Shown here one piece after another: positions 21,297 through 28,077 of a stretch of 28,077 nt of DNA. The stretch spans positions 1 to 28,077 of the forward strand of contig CAZSFD010000067.1 in NCBI GenBank assembly GCA_964606085.1. Direction: 5' to 3'. A model generated the notes under the pieces. That model saw nothing but the letters and a program-made list of their open reading frames with translations, searched no databases and was not told the origin of the DNA. Position numbers and translations under genes: made by a program. The DNA is from CAIQJJ01 sp964606085 (GTDB lineage: Bacteria; Chloroflexota; Anaerolineae; Anaerolineales; UBA4823). Position 1 is the stretch's first letter; each line of letters opens with the position of its first letter.

Positions 21297-23684
21297 TTAA
21301 CCGAGGGTTACTTTGATCTCATTCACATCGGTCAGCATTGCGAGCGGGATGGTGTTGCCTGCGACCGCCTGGCCGTTGACGGTGAGCGATTGGACGCCGC
21401 GGCAGACCTGGCCGGGGTTGCTGACGGCGATGTTGAGCTGCTTGCCGCGGAAGATGCGCGTGGCGGTGAAGCCGGGCCAATCGTGCGGGATGCACGGGTC
21501 AATGCGGAAGCCGTTGATTTGCGGTTGCAGGCCGAGGATGGAATGGAAGGCACTGTAATAGGCCCAGGTGGCGGCTCCTGAAAGCCAACTGGTGCGGCAG
21601 GTGCCTGCCCGTGGTGAGACGGTGGAGTAGGTGGTTTGCCCCTGGACGTAGGGTTCGCAGCCGCGCACTTCGGCGCGGTCGTTGTAGGCGGCGGGCATGA
21701 AGGCGCGGTAATACTCGAAGGCGCGGTCGCCGTTGCCCATCAGGCACTCGGCCATCACGCCCCAGCCCTGGGTGTGGTTGAAGATGCCGCCGTTTTCTTT
21801 GATGCCTTTGTTGAACAGCACTGCCCGCATCACGTCAATGGAGGCTTTTTCGAAGGGTGGGTTGCACAGGGCGATGCCATAGGGGGTGGCAAGTTTGTTG
21901 TGCATCGTCTCCAGGCACAGGCGGGCCTGTTCGGGCGTGGCCGCCCCTGAGAGAACCGCCCATACCTGGGTGTTCATGTAAACCTGGCCTTCGTCAAAGT
22001 CTTTCGTGCCATAGACCTTGCCATCTTCGGCAATGGCCCAGATGAACCACTCACCATCCCAGCAATACTTCTGAATCGCTTCGTCGAGCGCGGGAACGTG
22101 CGCTTTGGCCCAGGCGGATTCTGCGGGCTTGCCGAGCATCTCGGCAATTTCGGCGTAGGTGTTGAGGCCCAGGCGCAGTTGGAAGGCGACGAACAGGCTT
22201 TCGCCGTGGTAGCCCAGGCGCAGACAGTCGTTCCAGTCTGCCGAGAGGCCGCAGGGCAGGCCGTGTTTGCCCATGCGCTCCAGGTTGAATTCCAGGCCGC
22301 GGCGCAGGTGGCCGAGGACGGTGGCCTCACCTTCATCTGCGTACGGGATGACTTCGTTGTAGAAATCTACGTCGCCGGTTTCGGCCACATAGGCGGGAAT
22401 GGCATTGAAGAACCACAGGCAGTCATCGGAGCGGTATTCTTCCTCGTCGGTGAGCGGCATTTTGCCAGGGTAGTGGGCGAAGGGCTTGACGACGGGCATG
22501 GCCCCGCCTTTCGAGTCCTGCCCGGAGAGTAGCAGCGCCAGGCGGGCGCGGGCATCTGCGGGGATGGCGGCGGCTACGCCCAAAATATCTTGCACCGAGT
22601 CGCGGAAGCCCAGGCCGTCGCGTTCGCCGTTGTAGACCAGGCTGGCGGCGCGCGACCAGTTGAAGGTGATCAGGCAGTTGTACAGCCCCCACATGTTCAT
22701 GGTGTGGTTGAAGGCTTCGTCGGGGGTGTTCACGGTCAGGCTGTCGAGGCGGCTGTGCCAGGTTTGCTTGAGGGCGGCCAGTTCGGCATCGGCACGCGCC
22801 AGTGAGCCGAACTCGGCTACGGTCTGCTGGCCGATGGTTTCAGATGGCCCCAGGCCGAGCATCACCAGAATTTCGCCGCTCTCGCCGGGTTGCAAGGTGA
22901 GATTGGCCTGCATTGTGCCGCACGAGTTGTCGCCGTAGGCTTCGGAGTTGCTGCACTGGCCTTTTTCGACGATCAATGGGTTGTGATAGGAGCGGTAGGG
23001 GCCGATGAAGGCTTCGCGGGACGTGTCGAAGCCGGCCATTTCTGCGCCAACGAGCGCCATCCACAGGTGTTGGCCGTGGTCAACGTTGGGGCGCGGGTCG
23101 TTCATCAGGTGGTCGTTGATGGCGATGCGCAGCAGGCCGTCGCGCTTTTCGCCGCGCACGATGAAGAGCGTGTATTGCAGGTTGACCAGGTCTTGCTCGG
23201 TGGTCTTGAAGTTGGCAAATTCGCAGTAGGTGAAGGCGCTGAGGTTACGCGGGCGGTCGGATGTGTTGGTGACTTTGAGCCTCCAATACTCGAAGGTCTG
23301 GCCGAGGGGGATGAAGTAGGTGGCTTCGCTGTGGATGCCGGCGTAGTCGCTCTCGAAGGTGGAGTAGGCCGTGCCGTGGTGGCAGACCGACTTGAACTGG
23401 TCGAGCGGCTTGCCGACCGGCTGCCAACTGGCCGACCAATAGTCGCCGTTGTCATGATCGTGCAAATAGAAGTAACGCCCAGGTTGATCCATGGGGATGG
23501 CGTTGAAACGCAGGCGCAGGTAGCGCCCCTGAGCCCCCGATTTGTGGAAGCCGTAGCCGCCGGCGTTGTTGGTGATCACAGCCCCAAAGTTGGTATCGCC
23601 GAGGTAGTTGCTCCACGAGGTGGGGGTGTCGGGGCGGGTGATGACATATTCACGGTTGGTGTCGTCGAAGTAGCCGAAGTTCAT
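21297..23684 (-). CDS. Glycoside hydrolase family 94 disaccharide phosphorylase (cellobiose/chitobiose phosphorylase type)
   Basis: The 795-residue protein fits GH94 inverting phosphorylases, which split beta-linked disaccharides with phosphate to a sugar 1-phosphate plus free sugar and so save an ATP. Domain order is as expected: an N-terminal beta-sandwich (MNFGYFDDTNREYVITRPDTPTSW onward, about 1-280), a linker, an (alpha/alpha)6 barrel (about 310-700) and a small C-terminal sheet. Markers include ERDGLGFRDSVQDILG, GLPCGLSADWNDCLRLG with the conserved DWND (D483/D486, catalytic Asp region), and WLSGAATWAYYSAFHSILGLQP. ATG 23684 matches the family N-terminus and has AAAGG nine bases upstream; longer readings run into rfbB. 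The sugar pair cannot be decided from sequence. No signal peptide is present, so it is cytosolic. Confidence 0.9.
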   Translation of the reverse strand: MNFGYFDDTNREYVITRPDTPTSWSNYLGDTNFGAVITNNAGGYGFHKSGAQGRYLRLRFNAIPMDQPGRYFYLHDHDNGDYWSASWQPVGKPLDQFKSVCHHGTAYSTFESDYAGIHSEATYFIPLGQTFEYWRLKVTNTSDRPRNLSAFTYCEFANFKTTEQDLVNLQYTLFIVRGEKRDGLLRIAINDHLMNDPRPNVDHGQHLWMALVGAEMAGFDTSREAFIGPYRSYHNPLIVEKGQCSNSEAYGDNSCGTMQANLTLQPGESGEILVMLGLGPSETIGQQTVAEFGSLARADAELAALKQTWHSRLDSLTVNTPDEAFNHTMNMWGLYNCLITFNWSRAASLVYNGERDGLGFRDSVQDILGVAAAIPADARARLALLLSGQDSKGGAMPVVKPFAHYPGKMPLTDEEEYRSDDCLWFFNAIPAYVAETGDVDFYNEVIPYADEGEATVLGHLRRGLEFNLERMGKHGLPCGLSADWNDCLRLGYHGESLFVAFQLRLGLNTYAEIAEMLGKPAESAWAKAHVPALDEAIQKYCWDGEWFIWAIAEDGKVYGTKDFDEGQVYMNTQVWAVLSGAATPEQARLCLETMHNKLATPYGIALCNPPFEKASIDVMRAVLFNKGIKENGGIFNHTQGWGVMAECLMGNGDRAFEYYRAFMPAAYNDRAEVRGCEPYVQGQTTYSTVSPRAGTCRTSWLSGAATWAYYSAFHSILGLQPQINGFRIDPCIPHDWPGFTATRIFRGKQLNIAVSNPGQVCRGVQSLTVNGQAVAGNTIPLAMLTDVNEIKVTLG

Positions 23685-23725
23685 AGTGAGTTTGACCTTT
23701 CTGGGTTGGTGTATGGATATTTTCG

Positions 23726-23734
23726 ATGATACCA
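23726..23734 (-). promoter_or_regulatory. Candidate extended -10 box upstream of the GH94 gene
   Basis: On the minus strand TGGTATCAT matches the extended -10 form TGnTAnnAT. It lies about 42 bases before ATG 23684 in the 53-bp gap after rfbB, so GH94 and lactonase may have their own promoter. No -35 is evident. Confidence 0.3.
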
Positions 23735-23737
23735 CGC

Positions 23738-24808
23738 TTACCGCTTGCCATAATTCTTCTCCACCCACGCCGCATGGTCGCTCTGCTCCCGGATTGCCGC
23801 GATCCACCCCGGGTGGCTGAGATACCATTCGACCGTTTTTTGCAGCCCGCTGCCCAGGTTTTGACGCGGCTGCCAGCCCAACTCGTTGTGAATTTTGGTG
23901 ATGTCTATGGCGTAGCGGCGGTCGTGGCCGGGGCGGTCGGTGACGTATTGGATCAGGCTGGCGTGCGGGGCGGCTTCGGGGCGGGCTTCGTCGAGCAGGG
24001 CGCAGATTTGCTGGACGATTTCGATGTTGAAGGGTTGGGCATTGCCGCCGACGTTGTAGGTTTCGCCCACCTGCCCTTTGGTCAGCACGAGGTGGATTGC
24101 CGAGCAGTGATCTTCCACATAGAGCCAGTCGCGAATCTGCTTGCCGTCGCCGTAGACGGGCAGGGGTTTGCCTTCGAGGGCGTTGAGGATCATCAGCGGG
24201 ATCAGTTTTTCGGGGAATTGCGCCGGGCCGTAGTTGTTGGAGCAGTTGGTGATGGTGCAGTTCATTCCATAAGTGTGATGGTAGGCGCGCACGAAATGGT
24301 CGCTGGAGGCTTTGGAGGCGGCGTAGGGCGAGTTGGGGGCGTAGGCAATTTGCTCCGTCCAGGCGGGTTCGCCAGGGGCCAGCGTGCCGAAGACTTCATC
24401 GGTGGAGATGTGGTGGAAGCGTGTGCGCGTGTCGCCCAAAGCTCGTTCCACCAGCCAGAACTGGCGCGCCGCTTCGAGCAAGGTGAACGTACCCACCACA
24501 TTGGTCTGCACGAACTGGCCGGGGCCGTGGATGGAGCGGTCTACGTGCGTTTCGGCGGCGAAGTGGACGATGGTGTCAATTTGGTGTTGGCGCAGCAGGC
24601 CATCTACCAGCGCCCGGTCGCAAATATCGCCCTGGACGAAGGTATGGCGGGCCGCGTCGGGCAGGTCTTTCAGGTTTTCGAGGCTGCCAGCGTAGGTCAG
24701 CGCATCGAGGTTGATGATGTTGGCCTGTGGTTCAGTTTGCAGCAAGTAACGGACAAAGTTGGAGCCGATAAACCCGGCCCCGCCGGTGATCAGAACGTTG
24801 TTGAGCAT
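23738..24808 (-). CDS. rfbB: dTDP-glucose 4,6-dehydratase
   Basis: The 356-residue protein is an extended short-chain dehydrogenase that converts dTDP-glucose to dTDP-4-keto-6-deoxyglucose, the entry step to dTDP-rhamnose and other deoxysugars. It shows the NAD loop TGGAGFIGS (8-16), AAETHVDRSI, the catalytic triad region STDEVFG (T136, D137, E138) and YAASK (Y162, K166), NCSNNYGP, and KQIRDWLYVEDHCSAI followed by GETYNVGG, all typical of RfbB/RmlB. Length is normal. The usual partners rmlA, rmlC and rmlD are not in this window, so it is a solitary copy, placed upstream of the GH94-lactonase pair on the same strand. AAGGA lies nine bases before ATG 24808. Confidence 0.92.
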   Translation of the reverse strand: MLNNVLITGGAGFIGSNFVRYLLQTEPQANIINLDALTYAGSLENLKDLPDAARHTFVQGDICDRALVDGLLRQHQIDTIVHFAAETHVDRSIHGPGQFVQTNVVGTFTLLEAARQFWLVERALGDTRTRFHHISTDEVFGTLAPGEPAWTEQIAYAPNSPYAASKASSDHFVRAYHHTYGMNCTITNCSNNYGPAQFPEKLIPLMILNALEGKPLPVYGDGKQIRDWLYVEDHCSAIHLVLTKGQVGETYNVGGNAQPFNIEIVQQICALLDEARPEAAPHASLIQYVTDRPGHDRRYAIDITKIHNELGWQPRQNLGSGLQKTVEWYLSHPGWIAAIREQSDHAAWVEKNYGKR

Positions 24809-24873
24809 AATGATTGATCCTTGTTGATCGAGAAAGGGATTGAAACCATATCTGTAATCAAAATTTCACCGGT

Positions 24874-24920
24874 GCTGAGTATACTCTTGTCGAAGCCAGA
24901 CACGCAAGCAAGTACTCAGC
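24874..24920 (-). promoter_or_regulatory. rfbB promoter with flanking inverted repeat (possible operator)
   Basis: On the minus strand TTGCGT (24902-24907) and TATACT (24878-24883) form a -35/-10 pair with 18-bp spacing, about 70 bases before rfbB. An 8-bp inverted repeat GCTGAGTA (24874-24881) and TACTCAGC (24913-24920) overlaps the -10 and flanks the -35, as a repressor site would. Confidence 0.5.
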
Positions 24921-24996
24921 CATAGACCGGCCAACGCATTGCTTGAGAATTAAGGAACGGAGCAAAATCACCCACGGCCCGTTAGAGGCGGCTGGC

Positions 24997-25021
24997 TGGT
25001 ACAATGATGGCGTGCGCCATC
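24997..25021 (+). promoter_or_regulatory. Candidate extended -10 promoter with adjoining small hairpin (glycosidase gene)
   Basis: TGGTACAAT (24997-25005) fits an extended -10 box. Immediately after it GATGGCG-TG-CGCCATC (25006-25021) is an inverted repeat that could be an operator or a 5' mRNA hairpin. The glycosidase ATG follows at 25055; no clear Shine-Dalgarno precedes it. Confidence 0.45.
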
Positions 25022-25054
25022 CATTCATCATAAACTATCCAAACCACCCAACCC

Positions 25055-27052
25055 ATGACCACCCACCTCCCCTTCCGCCAGATACACCTCGACTTTCACA
25101 CCTCCGAGGCCATCGCAAACGTGGCCGCCGAGTTTGACGCTGACGCCTTCGCCGAAACGCTTGTGCGCGCCCACGTCAACTCGATCAACCTCTTCGCCCG
25201 CTGCCACCATGGCTGGCTGTATTACGATTCGCCGCGCTTCCCCGAACTCGTCCACCCCCACCTGGTCAACCGCAACCTGCTGCGAGACCAGATGGCCGCC
25301 TGCCAGGCGCGCGGCATCCGCACGCCGGTTTACATCACCGTGCAGTGGGATTATCACTCGGCGCAGACTCACCCCGAATGGCTCACCCTCGGCGCCGATG
25401 GCCGGGTGATCGGCCCGGTCAACGAGCCTTTCCAGGCCGGTTTCTGGCGCTATCTGTGCGTCAACTCGCCGTACCGCGCTTTTCTCAAAGCGAACGTTCA
25501 GGAAGTGCTGGAAACTTTGCCGGTAGATGGCCTGTGGCTCGACATCGTCCAGCCGGTGGAATGTGTTTGCCAGCACTGCCAGGCGCTCATGGCCGCCGCC
25601 GGCCTCGACCCCGCCACGCCCGCCAACCGCGCCGCCTTTGCCGTGCAATCTATCAACGCCTTCCAACGCGAGATGACCGCCTTCATCCGCCAGTTCAACC
25701 CTGACTGCCTGATCTTCTACAACGCCGGGCACATCGGCCCGCGCCATCGCGCCATCTGCGATGCCTACACCCACCTCGAACTCGAATCGCTGCCTTCTGG
25801 CGGGTGGGGCTACATCCACTTCCCGCTGACCGTGCGCTACGCCCGCAACCTGGGCCTCGCATGCCTGGGCATGAACGGCAAATTTCACACCTCCTGGGGC
25901 GATTTTCACTCCTTCAAGAACCTGGCCGCGCTGCAATACGAAGTCTTTCTCATGCTGGCGCTGAATGCCAAATGCTGCATCGGCGATCAACTGCACCCCT
26001 GCGGGGCGATGTCTGCCGCCACCTACGACCTGATCGGCCAGGTCTATGCCGAAGTCGAAGCGAAAGAACCCTGGTGCGCCGATGCCACACCCGTCACCGA
26101 GATCGGCGTGTTCACCCCCGAAGAATTTCACGGCGGCGGCATTGGCGGCCTGCCGCCGGCGCTGATGGGCGCGGTGCGCCTGTTGACCGAACTCGGCCAC
26201 CAGTTCGACGTGCTGGACAGCCACAGCGAACTTTCACGCTATGCCCTGCTGATCCTGCCCGACGAAATCCCCCTGGATGCGGCGCTGGCTGCCAAACTGA
26301 GCGGCTACCTCGCCGCCGGCGGCAAGCTGCTCGCCAGCTACCGGGCTGGCCTGACGCCCACCGGCGAGGTCTTCGCCCTGCCCGAAATTGGCGCACGCCT
26401 GGTTGGCCCGGCGCCCTTCTCGCCCGATTTTTTGCTGCCCAATGGTGAGTTTGGCCGCGGCCTGCCGCCGACCGAACACGTGATGTATTTGCTCGGTCTG
26501 GAAGTTGAAGCCCTGCCCGGCAGCACCGTGCTGGCCGAGACGCTGCTCCCCTATTTCAACCGCACCCACAAACATTTTTGCTCGCACAAACACACGCCAT
26601 CCAGCGGGCAGGCGGGTTATGCCGGTGTGATCCAAAACGGTGCCACAATCTATTTTGCCCACCCCATTTTTACCCAGTACAACGACAACGCCCCCCACTG
26701 GGTCAAAATCCTGTTGGCCGAGGCCCTCCAACGGTTGCTGCCCGACCCCCTGCTGCGCCACAACGGCCCCAGCACGCTGGTCACAGCGCTGAATGCCCAA
26801 CCCGCCCATAACCGCCAGGTGCTGCACCTGTTGCACTACATCCCTGAACGCCGCGGCCAGGCCTTCGACACCATCGAAGATGTCATCCCCTTACACAATG
26901 TCGAAGTTTCACTGCGGGTCAATGGCATGGTGCGTGCGGTGCAGCTCGAACCCCAGGGCCAACCGCTGACTTTTAGCCAACTGGCTGATCGAGTGATGTT
27001 TACCGTGCCGCAAATCATGGGGCATCAGATCGTGGCGATCCAGTCTCCGTAG
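25055..27052 (+). CDS. GHL6/GH151-like glycosidase with beta-galactosidase trimerization-type domain
   Basis: The 665-residue product begins with a TIM-barrel domain of the hypothetical glycosyl hydrolase 6 type: QIHLDFHTSE (9-18), INLFARCHHGWLYYDSP (44-60), GIRTPVYITVQWDY (87-100), HPEWL and VDGLWLDIVQPVECVCQHC (157-175), where D163 could be the nucleophile and three cysteines follow. Residues ~345-540 look like a flavodoxin-like beta-galactosidase middle/trimerization domain (IGVFTPEEF, LLTELGHQFDVLDSHSELSRYALLILPDE), then a beta-rich C-terminus. As I recall, this architecture corresponds to GH151, for which alpha-L-fucosidase activity has been reported, so a fucosidase or galactosidase role is a hypothesis only. 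No signal peptide is seen, so it is cytosolic. It converges on pyruvate kinase with a 38-base overlap. Confidence 0.72.
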   Translation: MTTHLPFRQIHLDFHTSEAIANVAAEFDADAFAETLVRAHVNSINLFARCHHGWLYYDSPRFPELVHPHLVNRNLLRDQMAACQARGIRTPVYITVQWDYHSAQTHPEWLTLGADGRVIGPVNEPFQAGFWRYLCVNSPYRAFLKANVQEVLETLPVDGLWLDIVQPVECVCQHCQALMAAAGLDPATPANRAAFAVQSINAFQREMTAFIRQFNPDCLIFYNAGHIGPRHRAICDAYTHLELESLPSGGWGYIHFPLTVRYARNLGLACLGMNGKFHTSWGDFHSFKNLAALQYEVFLMLALNAKCCIGDQLHPCGAMSAATYDLIGQVYAEVEAKEPWCADATPVTEIGVFTPEEFHGGGIGGLPPALMGAVRLLTELGHQFDVLDSHSELSRYALLILPDEIPLDAALAAKLSGYLAAGGKLLASYRAGLTPTGEVFALPEIGARLVGPAPFSPDFLLPNGEFGRGLPPTEHVMYLLGLEVEALPGSTVLAETLLPYFNRTHKHFCSHKHTPSSGQAGYAGVIQNGATIYFAHPIFTQYNDNAPHWVKILLAEALQRLLPDPLLRHNGPSTLVTALNAQPAHNRQVLHLLHYIPERRGQAFDTIEDVIPLHNVEVSLRVNGMVRAVQLEPQGQPLTFSQLADRVMFTVPQIMGHQIVAIQSP

Positions 27053-28077
27053 AATGCCGTTCTCCAATCGTGTGCAGCAGGGCCAGGTTCGACGAGCGGA
27101 AAGCGTGCAGCGGGTAGCCGCACACCAGCACCACCTGGCGGCAGGCCAAATCATCGAAACGCTTGAGAATAACGCTTTCGACGTGATCCAACATCTCCGG
27201 GATGGTGTCAGCCTGCGGGGTGAGATGCGGGCTGACACCCCAATACAATTGCAGGCGGTTATACACTTCAGGGCGCGGCGTGAAAGCCAAAATGGGCACG
27301 CTAGGACGGGTCTTGGACATCAGCGCGGCCGTGCGTCCGCTGTGGGTGAAGATGCCGATGGCGGCCACGTTGCGGTCGTGGGCCAGTTCTTTGGCGGCGC
27401 GGGTGACGAAGAATGCGTCATCTTGATCATCCGCTGGCTGATCAAAATCTGCCTGGCGGCCCCAGGCGGCCATGTGTTGCTCGGCCTGGCGCACGATGGC
27501 GTCCATCATCTCCACCGCTTTGAGCGGGTGTTGGCCGCTGGCGGTTTCACCAGAAAGCATCACCGCATCAGAGCCGTCGAAGATGGCATTGGCAACATCG
27601 GAGGCTTCGGCGCGCGTGGGGCGGGGGTTCGCGATCATCGAGTCGAGCATTTGGGTGGCGGTGATGACCACCTTGCCATGCCGGTTGGCGCATTCGATGA
27701 TGCGCTTCTGCGCCACGGGGACTTGCTCGGCGGGCATCTCCACACCCAGGTCGCCGCGTGCCACCATCACACCATCGGCAGCGGCCACAATCGCTTCGAG
27801 GCGGTCGAGCGCTTCGGGGCGTTCGAGCTTGGCGATGATCGGCGTGCGGGCGGCCTCGGGGCGCTGAATCTCTTTGGCGATGCGCTGCATGGCCTGGCGC
27901 ACCTGGAGAATATCCGCTTCCGACGAGACGAACGACACCGCCACCGCGTCTACGCCCTGTTGCAGCCCGAAAATCAGGTCTTCCTCATCTTTTTCGGTAA
28001 AGCCGGGGATTTCGAGCGGGCTGCCGGGCAAATTGATGCCCTTGTGCGATTTGAGCAGCCCGCCCTGGACGACGAAC
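27015..28077 (-). CDS. pyk: Pyruvate kinase, C-terminal part (5' end outside window)
   Basis: The frame is open to the window edge and encodes the C-terminal ~353 residues of pyruvate kinase, which transfers phosphate from phosphoenolpyruvate to ADP in the last step of glycolysis. It shows LKSHKGINLPG, FTEKDEEDLIFGLQQGVDAVAVSFV, IIAKLERPEAL, the metal-binding GVMVARGDLGVEMP, and the signature ATQMLDSMIANPRPTRAEASDVANAIFDGSDAVMLSGETASG. A C-terminal alpha/beta domain (AAIGIFTHSGRTAALMSKTRPSVPILAFTP) follows. The C-terminal residues GERHSTETGSPRSDAP lie in the overlap with the convergent glycosidase gene. The N-terminus lies beyond 28077. Confidence 0.95.
   Translation of the reverse strand, partial: FVVQGGLLKSHKGINLPGSPLEIPGFTEKDEEDLIFGLQQGVDAVAVSFVSSEADILQVRQAMQRIAKEIQRPEAARTPIIAKLERPEALDRLEAIVAAADGVMVARGDLGVEMPAEQVPVAQKRIIECANRHGKVVITATQMLDSMIANPRPTRAEASDVANAIFDGSDAVMLSGETASGQHPLKAVEMMDAIVRQAEQHMAAWGRQADFDQPADDQDDAFFVTRAAKELAHDRNVAAIGIFTHSGRTAALMSKTRPSVPILAFTPRPEVYNRLQLYWGVSPHLTPQADTIPEMLDHVESVILKRFDDLACRQVVLVCGYPLHAFRSSNLALLHTIGERHSTETGSPRSDAP

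Noticed and set aside
24020..24820. Complete dTDP-rhamnose operon
   Set aside because: Only rfbB is recognisable; no rmlA, rmlC or rmlD is in the window.

Overview
The window looks like a chromosomal segment of a high-GC bacterium, most likely a member of the Chloroflexota (Anaerolineae/Caldilineae type). This rests on gene content and on the C-terminal YLPLVLR tail of a secreted beta-helix protein, a tail I associate with exported Chloroflexota proteins. It is not a taxonomic placement. I see no tRNA, rRNA, CRISPR array, phage gene or transposase, and no gene-free stretch longer than 300 bases.

Layout. (1) 1-5,800: the 3' end of nuoN closed by a strong intrinsic terminator; a broken, collapsed UvrA-like gene with three ABC modules; a kanamycin nucleotidyltransferase-like gene just behind it; and a convergent ROK sugar kinase sharing a perfect palindrome with it. 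(2) 5,775-8,191: a frameshifted prenyltransferase/squalene-cyclase-like gene and a secreted beta-helix protein. (3) 8,194-11,271: two almost identical 80-bp elements with 10-bp terminal inverted repeats, in opposite orientation, bracketing an HpcH/HpaI-type aldolase gene and a GAF-GGDEF gene; a truncated DinB-like gene abuts the second copy. (4) 11,611-15,809, minus strand: three Gfo/Idh/MocA oxidoreductases, two of them close paralogues, around a mutarotase-like protein. (5) 15,836-17,465: a corrinoid-enzyme activation-domain protein, an ABC-F remnant and a PIN-type toxin-antitoxin pair. (6) 17,527-19,983: a Trm11-like RNA methyltransferase and a 7TM-PAS-GGDEF protein. (7) 20,086-24,808, minus strand: a Tat-exported lactonase, a GH94 phosphorylase and a solitary dTDP-glucose dehydratase. 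(8) 25,055-28,077: a GHL6/GH151-like glycosidase convergent and overlapping with the 3' part of pyruvate kinase.

Biology. Most intact genes concern carbohydrates: a disaccharide phosphorylase, a ROK kinase, Gfo/Idh dehydrogenases, a mutarotase-like protein, an aldolase, a lactonase, a glycosidase and pyruvate kinase. Two GGDEF proteins with intact inhibitory sites add cyclic-di-GMP signalling. Four genes are broken (uvrA-like, terpene-cyclase-like, DinB-like, ABC-F), which means either real decay or assembly/sequencing faults.

The most unusual non-coding signals are the paired 80-bp MITE-like element, a 24-bp block containing an extended -10 box placed six bases before the start codon of two unrelated genes (probable leaderless promoters), and AT-rich short-repeat insertions at linkers of the UvrA-like reading frame.
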